Shown: positions 31,905 to 39,998 of the stretch, one piece after another
Numbering within the stretch: the first letter of the stretch is position 1
Layout: each line of letters starts with the position of its first letter
Assembly (NCBI RefSeq): GCF_014645795.1
Contig: NZ_BMMK01000019.1
Span: 1 to 64,000 of the forward strand
Direction: 5' to 3'
DNA length: 64,000 bases
From: Longimycelium tulufanense
GTDB lineage: Bacteria; Actinomycetota; Actinomycetes; Mycobacteriales; Pseudonocardiaceae
Program-made: the position numbers and the translations under genes
The notes under the pieces: generated by a model
What the model was told of the DNA's origin: nothing
The model's input: the letters and a program-made list of their open reading frames with translations, nothing else
The model's database searches: none

Positions 31905-32638
31905 CGTACTTCCCATTGCCGGACGAGTTCTACGCCGACCCCCGGTTCTTCAGCGCGTCCGCGGACGCCGTTGCGCTGTGGGCGCGTGCCGCGTCGTGGT
32001 CCGCGCACCATCTCACCGATGGTCACGTGCCGTCCTCGGCGCTGCCGTTGCTCCGCCAGCTCGACGAGCAGTTCGCGGCCGAGTTGGTCGCGCTCGGGGT
32101 CTGGAAACGGGCTCGTGGCGGCTTCCGGTTCGTCGACTGGCCGAGGCTGGCCAGCCGTGCCTACGTGGAAGCCAAACGGGAAGCCGACCGGGCGCGTCAG
32201 CAGAAACGCCGCACGTCACGGGCCATGCCGTCACGCCGTGACTCCCGTGCGAGTCGTACGCGAGTCTCCGGCGAGTCGCGGCGTGAGTCACGGCCCCCAA
32301 TCCAGTCCAGTCCACTCCAGTCCCCACAAGAGAAAACAACACCTGACGGTGTTGGCGGCGCCTCGCCGCCGACCGAGATCAATGCCGGCGCGGTGGTCGC
32401 CGCGTGGGTCGAGGCGTTCCAGGCCAACGACGCCGCCCCCACCGCGGGAATGCGGGCACAGGTCGGGCGGACCGCCCGCGAGCTGCTCTCCGCGGGCAAC
32501 GCCCCTGACAAGGTGCTGGAGGCCGCCCGTGTGGCCGGGGCGAAGGGGTTCACCACGATCGACCGCGAACTCGGTGCCCTGTCCGGACGGCGCGCCCGCG
32601 ACACGGGCGACGAGCGAGGCCGGTGGTTCGAGCAATGA
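31901..32638 (+). CDS. Phage replication protein with N-terminal winged helix
   Basis: The product has 245 residues from the GTG at 31,901. The first 95 residues read like the N-domain of phage replication-initiation proteins (Y-F-P-L-P-D-E-F-Y start, L-W-A-R-A-A-S-W-S, W-K-R-A-R-G-G-F-R-F). A basic Ser/Arg-rich linker follows at about 95-155, then a helical C-terminal domain. It lies directly before the DnaB-like helicase and probably loads it at the origin. The stop overlaps the helicase start. Confidence 0.72.
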   Translation: MTYFPLPDEFYADPRFFSASADAVALWARAASWSAHHLTDGHVPSSALPLLRQLDEQFAAELVALGVWKRARGGFRFVDWPRLASRAYVEAKREADRARQQKRRTSRAMPSRRDSRASRTRVSGESRRESRPPIQSSPLQSPQEKTTPDGVGGASPPTEINAGAVVAAWVEAFQANDAAPTAGMRAQVGRTARELLSAGNAPDKVLEAARVAGAKGFTTIDRELGALSGRRARDTGDERGRWFEQ

Positions 32639-33957
32639 GCCTGAATGCCTACGACGTCGTCGCCGAGCAGGCGTTGCTCGGCGCGGTGCTGGTCAACGCC
32701 GAGACGGCTGGGCCGGCGCTACTGACGGTGCCCGCCTCGGCGTGGTGGAAGCCCGGTCACCGCGTCATTGCCGCTGTGCTCTGCGACCGGTTGCGCCGCG
32801 GGGAACCCCTCGACCCGGTCACCGTGCTCCCGGCCCTGTTGGCGCGCGCCGGCAACGGTTTGCACGGCGGGGGCTTGGGCGAGGCGCAGCAGATCGGCCC
32901 CTACCTGCACACCCTGTGCGAGCGCGCCTACTTCCCCACCCACGCCGGAACCTATGCCGACCGCATCCGCGAGTTGGCTGCCCGCCGCGAGCTGGCTGCC
33001 GCCGCGCAACGGCTGGCCCAGCAGCTCGACGACGGATGGAACCGGGGCGACGAGGTCGACGTCGCCACCGCCGTCACCGAGATCCGTGCCGCCTGCGAGC
33101 ACGCCGAGGCGTCCGCCCTGTCCGTCAACACGCCGCCGCCGGCGACGTTGGCCGAGTTGTTGGCCGAACCCGATGTCTACGACTGGCTTGTGCCGGGCCT
33201 GCTGGAACGGATGGAACGGTTCGTGCTCACCGGCGCCGAGGGCACCGGGAAAAGCGTGCTGGTCGCCCAGTTCACCACCAGCCTCGCCGCCGGGCTGCAC
33301 CCGTTCACCGGCACACCCTTGGAGTCCGGGCCGCTGCGGGTGTTCGTCGTCGACTGCGAAAACCCCCGGCCCGCCTCCCGGCGGCGTTACCGCTGGCTGG
33401 TGGGAATCATTAACCAGCTCCGATCCGACCACGGGCTGTCGGCGCTGGCCTGGCCCGAACAGATGCACGTCGAACTCCGCCCGGCTGGTCTGGACCTGCT
33501 CAACCCGACCGATGTCGCCTGGTTGGAACACGCCGTCGCCGCCTGCGCCCCCGATGTGCTCGCCATTGGCCCGCTGTACCGGCTGCACCGCACCAACCCC
33601 AACGACGAACAAGCCGCCCGCGACCTAGTCGCCACCCTCGATGGCATCCGGGAACGCCACGGCGTCGCCCTGATCACCGAAGCCCACGCCGGCCACGCCG
33701 AGGACACCCGCGGACAACGCCGCATGCGCCCCTCCGGCTCCTCGCTCTGGCTGCGCTGGCCCGAATTCGGATTCGGCATCCGCCGCTCCCGCGACGACCA
33801 ATCGGGCAGCGAGCATCCCCAGCTCGTCGACGTCGTCGCCTGGCGCGGCAGCCGCGAGGAACGCCACTGGCCCCGCCAACTCCATCACGGCCACAGCGGA
33901 CTCCTCCCGTGGCGGCCCGCCAACCCCGACTACTGGGACCACCCGGAGCACCGATGA
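32635..33957 (+). CDS. DnaB N-terminal domain fused to RecA-like AAA ATPase (replicative helicase-like)
   Basis: The product has 440 residues. Residues 5-110 match the DnaB N-terminal domain (V-V-A-E-Q-A-L-L-G-A-V-L). The P-loop is G-A-E-G-T-G-K-S near 199, with a F-V-V-D-C-E-N strand and I-G-P-L-Y-R-L (Walker B region) as in RepA/RegA-type helicases of plasmids and phages. It would unwind DNA at the phage origin. ATG at 32,635 overlaps the upstream stop. Confidence 0.85.
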   Translation: MSLNAYDVVAEQALLGAVLVNAETAGPALLTVPASAWWKPGHRVIAAVLCDRLRRGEPLDPVTVLPALLARAGNGLHGGGLGEAQQIGPYLHTLCERAYFPTHAGTYADRIRELAARRELAAAAQRLAQQLDDGWNRGDEVDVATAVTEIRAACEHAEASALSVNTPPPATLAELLAEPDVYDWLVPGLLERMERFVLTGAEGTGKSVLVAQFTTSLAAGLHPFTGTPLESGPLRVFVVDCENPRPASRRRYRWLVGIINQLRSDHGLSALAWPEQMHVELRPAGLDLLNPTDVAWLEHAVAACAPDVLAIGPLYRLHRTNPNDEQAARDLVATLDGIRERHGVALITEAHAGHAEDTRGQRRMRPSGSSLWLRWPEFGFGIRRSRDDQSGSEHPQLVDVVAWRGSREERHWPRQLHHGHSGLLPWRPANPDYWDHPEHR

Positions 33958-34388
33958 CCAACCAGACAGCGACCACCCGCGGCGACCGGTCGGCCGCGCC
34001 GCCGCGCGCACACGGCTACGCCCCGCGGACCTATCGGCTCGCGCTGCCCTACCCCCGCCCGCCGCTCACCGCCAACCAGCGGCATCACTGGGCACGCCGC
34101 GCCCACCTGATCGCCGAGATCCGGCACACCACGGCCACGCTGGCACGCGCCACCGGTATCCCGCCGCTGGGCCGCTGCGCGGTGCGTCTGATCTGGACCG
34201 TGACCGACCGGCGCCGCCGCGACGCCGACAACCTCGTCCCCACCCTCAAAGCCTGCGCCGACGGACTCGTCGACGCCCGTGTCGTCGCCGACGACACCCC
34301 CGATCTCATGGTCAAACACATGCCCGAGATCACCCACGGCCACCGAGCAGGACTCGCGCTCGTCGTCGAACCACTCGGAGGTACGTGA
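33954..34388 (+). CDS. RusA-like Holliday junction resolvase
   Basis: The product has 144 residues. The motif R-R-R-R-D-A-D-N-L, then K-A-C-A-D-G-L-V-D-A and V-V-A-D-D (about 95-118), contains the conserved Asp residues of RusA enzymes. The N-terminal L-P-Y-P-R-P-P-L-T-A-N is also typical. It resolves recombination junctions before packaging. ATG overlaps the helicase stop. Confidence 0.8.
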   Translation: MTNQTATTRGDRSAAPPRAHGYAPRTYRLALPYPRPPLTANQRHHWARRAHLIAEIRHTTATLARATGIPPLGRCAVRLIWTVTDRRRRDADNLVPTLKACADGLVDARVVADDTPDLMVKHMPEITHGHRAGLALVVEPLGGT

Positions 34389-34900
34389 TGACGCTGCGCC
34401 TCCCCACCTGGCGCCACCGGGCAGCCTGCCGCGGCCGGACCGACCTCGATTTCATCGACCCCACACCCGAGCAGGCCGTCGAATGCCGCACCCTGTGCGC
34501 CACGTGCCCAGTCCGCGAGCAGTGCCTCGCCGACGCGCTCACCACCGGCGAAGCGTGGGGAATTTGGGGAGGACTCGACGCCGACGAACGGGCAGCGCTC
34601 GCCGAGCAGCACGGGCACCCGGCGCCGATCGTCCGGCCCGCGCACGGCACGAACACCCGATACGCCAAACACGGATGCCGCTGCGACCTGTGCCGCCAAG
34701 CACACACCGCCTACGAACGCGAACGCCGCGAACGCCGCCGCACCGGCGACCCGTGGGCGCGACCGATCACCCTCGCCGTGCCCGTGCGCACCGGCCGCAG
34801 GTGGGCCGGCGCCGGACAACTCCTGCTACCCCTGCCCGGCCTACCCGCCCCAGCCGGGGCCGCAGACGAGTACGCCGAGCTGCTCGCACCGGCCGCGTAA
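34388..34900 (+). CDS. WhiB-family transcription regulator (phage)
   Basis: The product has 170 residues. Four Cys for a 4Fe-4S cluster are present: one in A-A-C-R-G near residue 14, another at V-E-C-R, then C-A-T-C and R-E-Q-C near 33-45. G-I-W-G-G follows near 60. WhiB proteins bind the primary sigma factor. A second Cys set, C-R-C-D-L-C, lies in the unusual C-terminal extension near 98. GGAGG at 34,377 favours the ATG at 34,388. Confidence 0.88.
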   Translation: MTLRLPTWRHRAACRGRTDLDFIDPTPEQAVECRTLCATCPVREQCLADALTTGEAWGIWGGLDADERAALAEQHGHPAPIVRPAHGTNTRYAKHGCRCDLCRQAHTAYERERRERRRTGDPWARPITLAVPVRTGRRWAGAGQLLLPLPGLPAPAGAADEYAELLAPAA

Positions 34901-34950
34901 TCACCGAACGGCGGCATCGGAAGTGACACGCACACCCGACGCTGCGGTAC

Positions 34951-35802
34951 GTGATCCCCTGCAGCGTCCCCTCATGCGGCAACCCGGCCACCGGTGCCGT
35001 GTGCCGGTTGTGCCTCGGCCGGCTCGCCGGCGACCTAGCCGAGGTTGCCGACCTGGTCGTCGAGCTTGAGGCCACGATCGCCCGCCAGGTGAGAACCGGG
35101 CAGCGGGTCGGCTCCCGCCCTGCCGACGTCGGGCTGCCGTACAACTCCGGCGCGGCCGAGGTCGCACGCGACCTACGCAACGTGTTGTCGACGTGGGTGC
35201 GGGACCTGTGGGAGACCTACGGACCGCGCCGCCCAATGCCCACCGACGGGACGAAGCCGGACGGCACGCGGGGCGCCGAGCTTGAGCCGCTGGACCTCGA
35301 CAACACTCTGCGCGCCATGGCGGCATGGCTGCGCCGCCACCCGTCCTGGGTCGAGCAGCATCCGGCCGGCGGCGACCTAGTGGACGAGATCACCGACGCG
35401 ATCGAGCGTGCCCGGCGAGCGGTCGACCTTCCGCCGGCGCGTGTCTACTGCGGGCCGTGCCCGGAGTGCGGCACCGACCTCTACGCCCGCCCAAACCGGG
35501 CAACGGTGCGCTGCCGAGAGTGCGACATGCGACACGACGTCGAGGCCCTGCGCTCGGTGCTGCTCGACGCGGCCCGCAGCACCCTCGCCACCGCCGCAGA
35601 GATCGCCCGCGCGCTGCCGAGACTGCTCGGCCGCGAACTCAGTCCGAACACGGTTCGTACCTGGGCACGTAACGGTCGGCTCGCGAAACGGGGCACGGAC
35701 TCACAGGGCCGACCGCGGTACCGGGTCGGTGAGGTGATCGACCTCGCGCTCGCCACCCCGGTCCGGCGTCGTGTCACCCGCGACCGGGCGACGTCTGCTT
35801 AG
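34951..35802 (+). CDS. Phage protein with zinc-binding ends and HTH-like C-terminus
   Basis: The product has 283 residues from the GTG at 34,951; no clear ribosome site. The start has C-S-V-P-S-C-G-N-P-A and V-C-R-L-C-L, a zinc-ribbon pattern. A second Cys cluster C-G-P-C-P-E-C-G lies near 172, with V-R-C-R-E-C shortly after. The last 80 residues have an HTH-like segment L-S-P-N-T-V-R-T-W-A-R-N-G-R-L. It may act in early gene control. Family not named. Confidence 0.7.
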   Translation: MIPCSVPSCGNPATGAVCRLCLGRLAGDLAEVADLVVELEATIARQVRTGQRVGSRPADVGLPYNSGAAEVARDLRNVLSTWVRDLWETYGPRRPMPTDGTKPDGTRGAELEPLDLDNTLRAMAAWLRRHPSWVEQHPAGGDLVDEITDAIERARRAVDLPPARVYCGPCPECGTDLYARPNRATVRCRECDMRHDVEALRSVLLDAARSTLATAAEIARALPRLLGRELSPNTVRTWARNGRLAKRGTDSQGRPRYRVGEVIDLALATPVRRRVTRDRATSA

Positions 35803-35847
35803 AATGACGATCAGCAGCGGGTGACGTGTACCCGCATCCCGAACCCG

Positions 35848-35885
35848 ACAGCCCCGAGACTTTCGCCCCCTGGTCTCGGGGCTGT
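35848..35885 (+). terminator. 13-bp hairpin before the methyltransferase gene
   Basis: ACAGCCCCGAGAC (35,848-35,860) pairs perfectly with GTCTCGGGGCTGT (35,873-35,885) around a 12-base loop; CGCATGTCTTT follows. It probably ends or attenuates the early transcript. Its position argues against the ATG at 35,889 as the methyltransferase start. Confidence 0.78.
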
Positions 35886-35909
35886 CGCATGTCTTTGAGG
35901 GAAACGCAC

Positions 35910-36668
35910 TTGCCGACCGTCGACATGCGCCACGGTGAAGCCCTCTCCGTCCTGTCCACGCTCGACGCCGCCAGCGTCGACGCGGTGATCACCGATCCGC
36001 CGTACTCGTCGGGCGGCATGGTCCGCGGCGATCGTACCGCCGGAGTACACGCCAAGTACGTGCGGCGCGACAGCCGCAGCGGCAACCGACTCGCCGCGTT
36101 CGGTGGCGACAACCGCGACCAGCGTTCGTTCGCCTACTGGTCGGCGCTGTGGCTCAGCGAGGCGTTGCGCGTGACCACACCGGGCGGCGTGCTGGCCGTG
36201 TTCACCGACTGGCGCCAGTTGCCGACGACCACGGACGCGATCCAGGCCGGCGGATGGGTCTGGCGAGGCATCGTGCCCTGGCACAAGCCCAACGGCCGCC
36301 GGTGCCAAGGCCGGTTCGCCAACAACTGTGAGTACATCGTGTGGGGCACCTGCGGACCCCGGCCGCTGAACATCGTCCCCCACGCACCGGACGGGTTCTT
36401 CCAGATCAACACCCCACGCCAGCGGGAACACATCACCCAAAAGCCCCTTGAACTCATGCGGCACCTCGTCACGATCACACCCGCCGGCGGGCTCATCCTC
36501 GACCCGTTCGCCGGCACCGGCACCACCGGGGTCGCCGCAGTGTTGGAAGGCCGCTCGTTCCTCGGCGTCGAGGCATCCGACCACTTCCACACGATCGCCA
36601 CACGTCGCCTGGCTGAGGCCACAGAGCTGATCGACCAGCGGGGCGAACAGCCCACGCTCACCCCGTAG
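35910..36668 (+). CDS. DNA methyltransferase (beta-class amino-methyltransferase type)
   Basis: The product has 252 residues from a TTG at 35,910 with GAGGG 8 bases upstream; an ATG at 35,889 lies 3 bases after a strong hairpin and is less likely. The catalytic D-P-P-Y is at 29-32 and the SAM-binding D-P-F-A-G-T-G-T-T-G near residue 205, so the motif order is that of beta-class N4/N6 enzymes. No cognate restriction enzyme is nearby, suggesting self-protection of phage DNA. It precedes the terminase genes. Confidence 0.88.
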   Translation: MPTVDMRHGEALSVLSTLDAASVDAVITDPPYSSGGMVRGDRTAGVHAKYVRRDSRSGNRLAAFGGDNRDQRSFAYWSALWLSEALRVTTPGGVLAVFTDWRQLPTTTDAIQAGGWVWRGIVPWHKPNGRRCQGRFANNCEYIVWGTCGPRPLNIVPHAPDGFFQINTPRQREHITQKPLELMRHLVTITPAGGLILDPFAGTGTTGVAAVLEGRSFLGVEASDHFHTIATRRLAEATELIDQRGEQPTLTP

Positions 36669-36689
36669 GGCAAAGCGAGGTGAACGACC

Positions 36690-37184
36690 GTGCCGCGCAT
36701 CCCGATTACCGATGCTGACCGTGAGCGGGTGCGCGTGCTGCACGCCGAGGGCAAGTCGCGGAACGAGATCGCCCGGCAGATCGGCCGGTCGGTGTCGACG
36801 GTGACCGGGATCGCCCGCGCGCTGGGGTTGTCGTTTGACCGCAGCAAGACGGCCGCGGCGACCGCGGCCCGGCAGATCGACAACCGCGCCCGGCGCGCCG
36901 AGCTGGTCGCGCGACTGTACGGCCGTGCTGAGCAGGTGCTCGCCCGGCTGGACGCACCGACGTACACGTTCACCGCGACCACGGTGCACGGCATCGAAAC
37001 CACACGGCTCGACCATGTGCCGGCGCCGGATGAGAAGGCGCTCGCCTCGGCGGTGTCGAGTCACCTGTCGGCCGCGGCGCGGCTGGAGCAGATCGACGCC
37101 GACAAGGGCAGCGAGAACGCCAAGAGCATGTTGGGCGGGCTGGCCGTGGCGCTGGGCATCCGCACCACGAACAGCGATGCGTGA
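36690..37184 (+). CDS. Terminase small subunit (HTH-type)
   Basis: The product has 164 residues from the GTG at 36,690. The N-terminal HTH (V-R-V-L-H-A-E-G-K-S-R-N-E-I-A-R then R-S-V-S-T-V, about 13-38) would bind the packaging site; the rest is helical. It directly precedes and overlaps terL by 8 bases, which supports the identity. No similarity to the prophage A small terminase is seen. Confidence 0.8.
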   Translation: MPRIPITDADRERVRVLHAEGKSRNEIARQIGRSVSTVTGIARALGLSFDRSKTAAATAARQIDNRARRAELVARLYGRAEQVLARLDAPTYTFTATTVHGIETTRLDHVPAPDEKALASAVSSHLSAAARLEQIDADKGSENAKSMLGGLAVALGIRTTNSDA

Positions 37185-38433
37185 CCTTCCCCTCTCGACG
37201 AAGCAGGTCGACTCCCTGCGGGAATCCTCGACACGGGTGTCGATCTGGTCGGGGGCGATCCGCTCGGGCAAGACCATCGCCTCACTGTTGCGCTGGTTAA
37301 TCTTCGTTGCGGACGCGCCCCGCGGCGGGCAGCTTGTCGTCGTCGGCCGCACCCGCGACAGCGTTGCGCGCAACGTGTTCGCCCCGTTGCAAGACCCGAG
37401 CTTGTTCGGTGCGGTCGCTGACCAGGTGCACTACACCGCCGGTGCCCCGACCGCCCGGATTCTCGACCGCACCGTCTACGTGCTGGGTGCCAGCGACAGC
37501 AAGGCCGAGAAGGTGCTGCGTGGCCTCACGGTCGCCGGTGCCTACGTCGATGAGGTGACCGTCGTCGACGAACAGTTCTTCGTGCAGTTGCTCGGCCGGA
37601 TGAGCGTGCCGGGCGTGCAGTTGTTCGGGACGACGAACCCTGATTCTCCCTCGCACTGGTTGAAGCGCCGTTACCTCGACCGGCTCGACATACTGCCGGA
37701 CTGGCGTGCGTTCTTCTTCGAGCTGGACGACAACCCGGCACTCACACTGTCCTATAAGGACTCGATCCGGCGTGAGTACACCGGACTGTGGTTCCGCCGG
37801 TTCGTGCTGGGCGAGTGGGTCGCCGCCGAGGGTGCGGTGTTCGACATGTGGGACCCGGCCGAGCACGTCGTCGCCTGGTCGGCGCTGCCGGACATGGCAC
37901 GGCTGCTGGCGGTCGGGATCGACTACGGCACCACGAACCCGACGGCCGCGCTGCTGCTCGGCGAAGGGGTCGACCACCGGCTGTATTTGGTCGACGAGTG
38001 GCGCCACGACCCCGCACACGCACAGGTGCGGCTGACCGATACCCAGCTCTCCGCGGCGTTGCGCGCGTGGCTCGACAGTCCGCATCTCCCGCGGCCGAGC
38101 GGCTTGCGTCCGCAGTGGATCGTGGCTGACCCCTCGGCAGCGTCACTGCGGGTGCAGCTCCACAACGACGGGGTGACCACGCAGGCGGCCGACAACGACG
38201 TCGCTTATGGCATCCGTGTCGTCTCGTCGCTGCTGTCGGAAAGGCGGTTGCTGGTCGCCGACCGGTGTCGCGGGTTCATCTCCGAAGCGCCGGGCTATTC
38301 GTGGGATGACTCCGCGACGGCCGCCGGGGAGGATCGGCCGATCAAGGCTGCCGATCACTCCCTCGACGGCGCACGCTATGCGGTCGTGACCACCGAAAAC
38401 CTGTGGCGTCCCACGCTGGCGCGCGCCGCCTGA
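37177..38433 (+). CDS. Terminase large subunit of prophage B
   Basis: The product has 418 residues from the ATG at 37,177. Walker A is G-A-I-R-S-G-K-T (26-33), Walker B A-G-A-Y-V-D-E (120-126). The nuclease domain starts V-G-I-D-Y-G-T-T-N-P near 248, followed by V-A-D-P-S near 310. It is the Terminase_6-like short type, unlike the longer prophage A enzyme. The gene overlaps the small subunit. Confidence 0.93.
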   Translation: MRDLPLSTKQVDSLRESSTRVSIWSGAIRSGKTIASLLRWLIFVADAPRGGQLVVVGRTRDSVARNVFAPLQDPSLFGAVADQVHYTAGAPTARILDRTVYVLGASDSKAEKVLRGLTVAGAYVDEVTVVDEQFFVQLLGRMSVPGVQLFGTTNPDSPSHWLKRRYLDRLDILPDWRAFFFELDDNPALTLSYKDSIRREYTGLWFRRFVLGEWVAAEGAVFDMWDPAEHVVAWSALPDMARLLAVGIDYGTTNPTAALLLGEGVDHRLYLVDEWRHDPAHAQVRLTDTQLSAALRAWLDSPHLPRPSGLRPQWIVADPSAASLRVQLHNDGVTTQAADNDVAYGIRVVSSLLSERRLLVADRCRGFISEAPGYSWDDSATAAGEDRPIKAADHSLDGARYAVVTTENLWRPTLARAA

Positions 38434-38455
38434 CCCGCGAAGGGAGGGGCGCGCC

Positions 38456-39976
38456 GTGGGTGAACAGTGGCCCCCGAAGCCGTTCGATATTGCGGCCCGG
38501 CGTATGCGGGAGTGGAACGCCTGGTATGTGGGTCGGCCCGAGGATCTCGCTGCCCTGTATGGGTCGGGGCCGGTCGTGCACACCCGTCCGTCGCAGTATC
38601 GGGGCGGGCTGGTCGGTGCGGTGTCCCGGTTCTTTTGGGGACGTCCGGTCACGCCGCGGGGCCAGCAGCGGACCCGGCTGCACGTGCCGCTCGCCTCGGA
38701 CATCGCGACTGCCTCGGCCGACCTGCTGTTCGCCGAACCTCCGCGGATCACCGTCGAGAACACCTCGGTGCAGACCCGGCTCGACCAGATCGTGAACACC
38801 CCGGCCGTGCACAGTGCACTACTGGAAGCGGCCGAGGTCGCCGCCGCGCTCGGCGGGGTTTACCTGCGGGTGGTCTGGGATGCCGACGTGGCGCGGCACG
38901 TGATGCTCGACGCCGTCGACGCCGATGCCGCGGTGCCGGAATGGCGGTGGAAGCAGCTTGCCGCGGTGACGTTCTGGCACATCGTCGAGCACTCCGACGG
39001 CGCGACCGTGCTGCGCCACCTCGAACGCCACGAGCCAGGCCGCATCATCCACTCGTTGCACCAGGGCACCGACGACGAACTCGGCCGGCCGATCCCGCTC
39101 ACCGAGCACCCGGCGACCGCGTGGGCGGCCGAGCTGGTCGACGCCGAGGGCGCGATCGAGACCGGCACCCGCCGGCTCACCGCCGGTTATGTCCCCAACA
39201 TCAGGCCGTCACGCGAGTGGCGGTCGATACCGGCACTGAAACCGTTGGGGCGCTCGGATTTCGACGGGGTCGAGCCGCTGCTCGACGCGCTCGACGAGAC
39301 GTATTCCTCGTGGATGCGCGACGTGCGGCTCGCCAAGGCGCGGCTCCTGGTGCCAGCGGGCTACCTGCAACCGCTCGGCCCCGGACAGGGCGCGGTGTTT
39401 GACGACGATCAAGAAGTCTTCACCGAGTTGAACATGCTCACCGGCCGCGGTGACGGCTCGCCGCCGATCACCCCGAGTCAATTCGCGATCCGGGTGCGCG
39501 AGCACCGCGAGACCGTCGAGCAGATCACCCTCGACGTGCTGCGCGCCGCCGGCTACTCGCCGAGCAGTTTCGGGGAGGTCAACGGCGCGACCGGGGTCAC
39601 CGCGACCGAGGTCACCGACCGGCGCGAGATGTCGGAGACCACCCGCGACAAGAAGTCGCGGTACTGGCAGGCGACCCTCGGCCCGCTCGCTGGCGCGCTG
39701 CTCGATGTCGACCGGCACGTCTTCGGCGGCACGGGCATCGGGCTCGACGAGACCCCGGTCGTGGACTTCGGCGACCAAGCCCAGCCCGACCCCGAGGCAC
39801 TGGCCCGTACCGCGCAGACCCTGCTTGCGGCCGAGGCTGCCTCGACCGACGTGCGGGTGCGCCTGGTGCACCCGGAGTGGGACGACGACCAGGTCGCCGC
39901 CGAGGTCGCGCGCATCCTCGCCGAAACCGGCCGGTCCGTGCCCGATCCGGCCACGTTCCGCGGGTTCGACCAGTAA
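38456..39976 (+). CDS. Portal protein of prophage B
   Basis: The product has 506 residues from the GTG at 38,456, which follows GGGAGGGG. It has the SPP1-type features P-L-A-S-D-I-A-T-A-S-A-D-L-L-F near 80 and a long helical second half with R-E-M-S-E-T-T-R-D-K-K-S near 390. It forms the DNA gate of the capsid. It sits between terL and the minor capsid gene. Sequence differs strongly from the prophage A portal. Confidence 0.9.
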   Translation: MGEQWPPKPFDIAARRMREWNAWYVGRPEDLAALYGSGPVVHTRPSQYRGGLVGAVSRFFWGRPVTPRGQQRTRLHVPLASDIATASADLLFAEPPRITVENTSVQTRLDQIVNTPAVHSALLEAAEVAAALGGVYLRVVWDADVARHVMLDAVDADAAVPEWRWKQLAAVTFWHIVEHSDGATVLRHLERHEPGRIIHSLHQGTDDELGRPIPLTEHPATAWAAELVDAEGAIETGTRRLTAGYVPNIRPSREWRSIPALKPLGRSDFDGVEPLLDALDETYSSWMRDVRLAKARLLVPAGYLQPLGPGQGAVFDDDQEVFTELNMLTGRGDGSPPITPSQFAIRVREHRETVEQITLDVLRAAGYSPSSFGEVNGATGVTATEVTDRREMSETTRDKKSRYWQATLGPLAGALLDVDRHVFGGTGIGLDETPVVDFGDQAQPDPEALARTAQTLLAAEAASTDVRVRLVHPEWDDDQVAAEVARILAETGRSVPDPATFRGFDQ

Positions 39977-39998
39977 CCCCACACTCAGGGGGTGGGCG

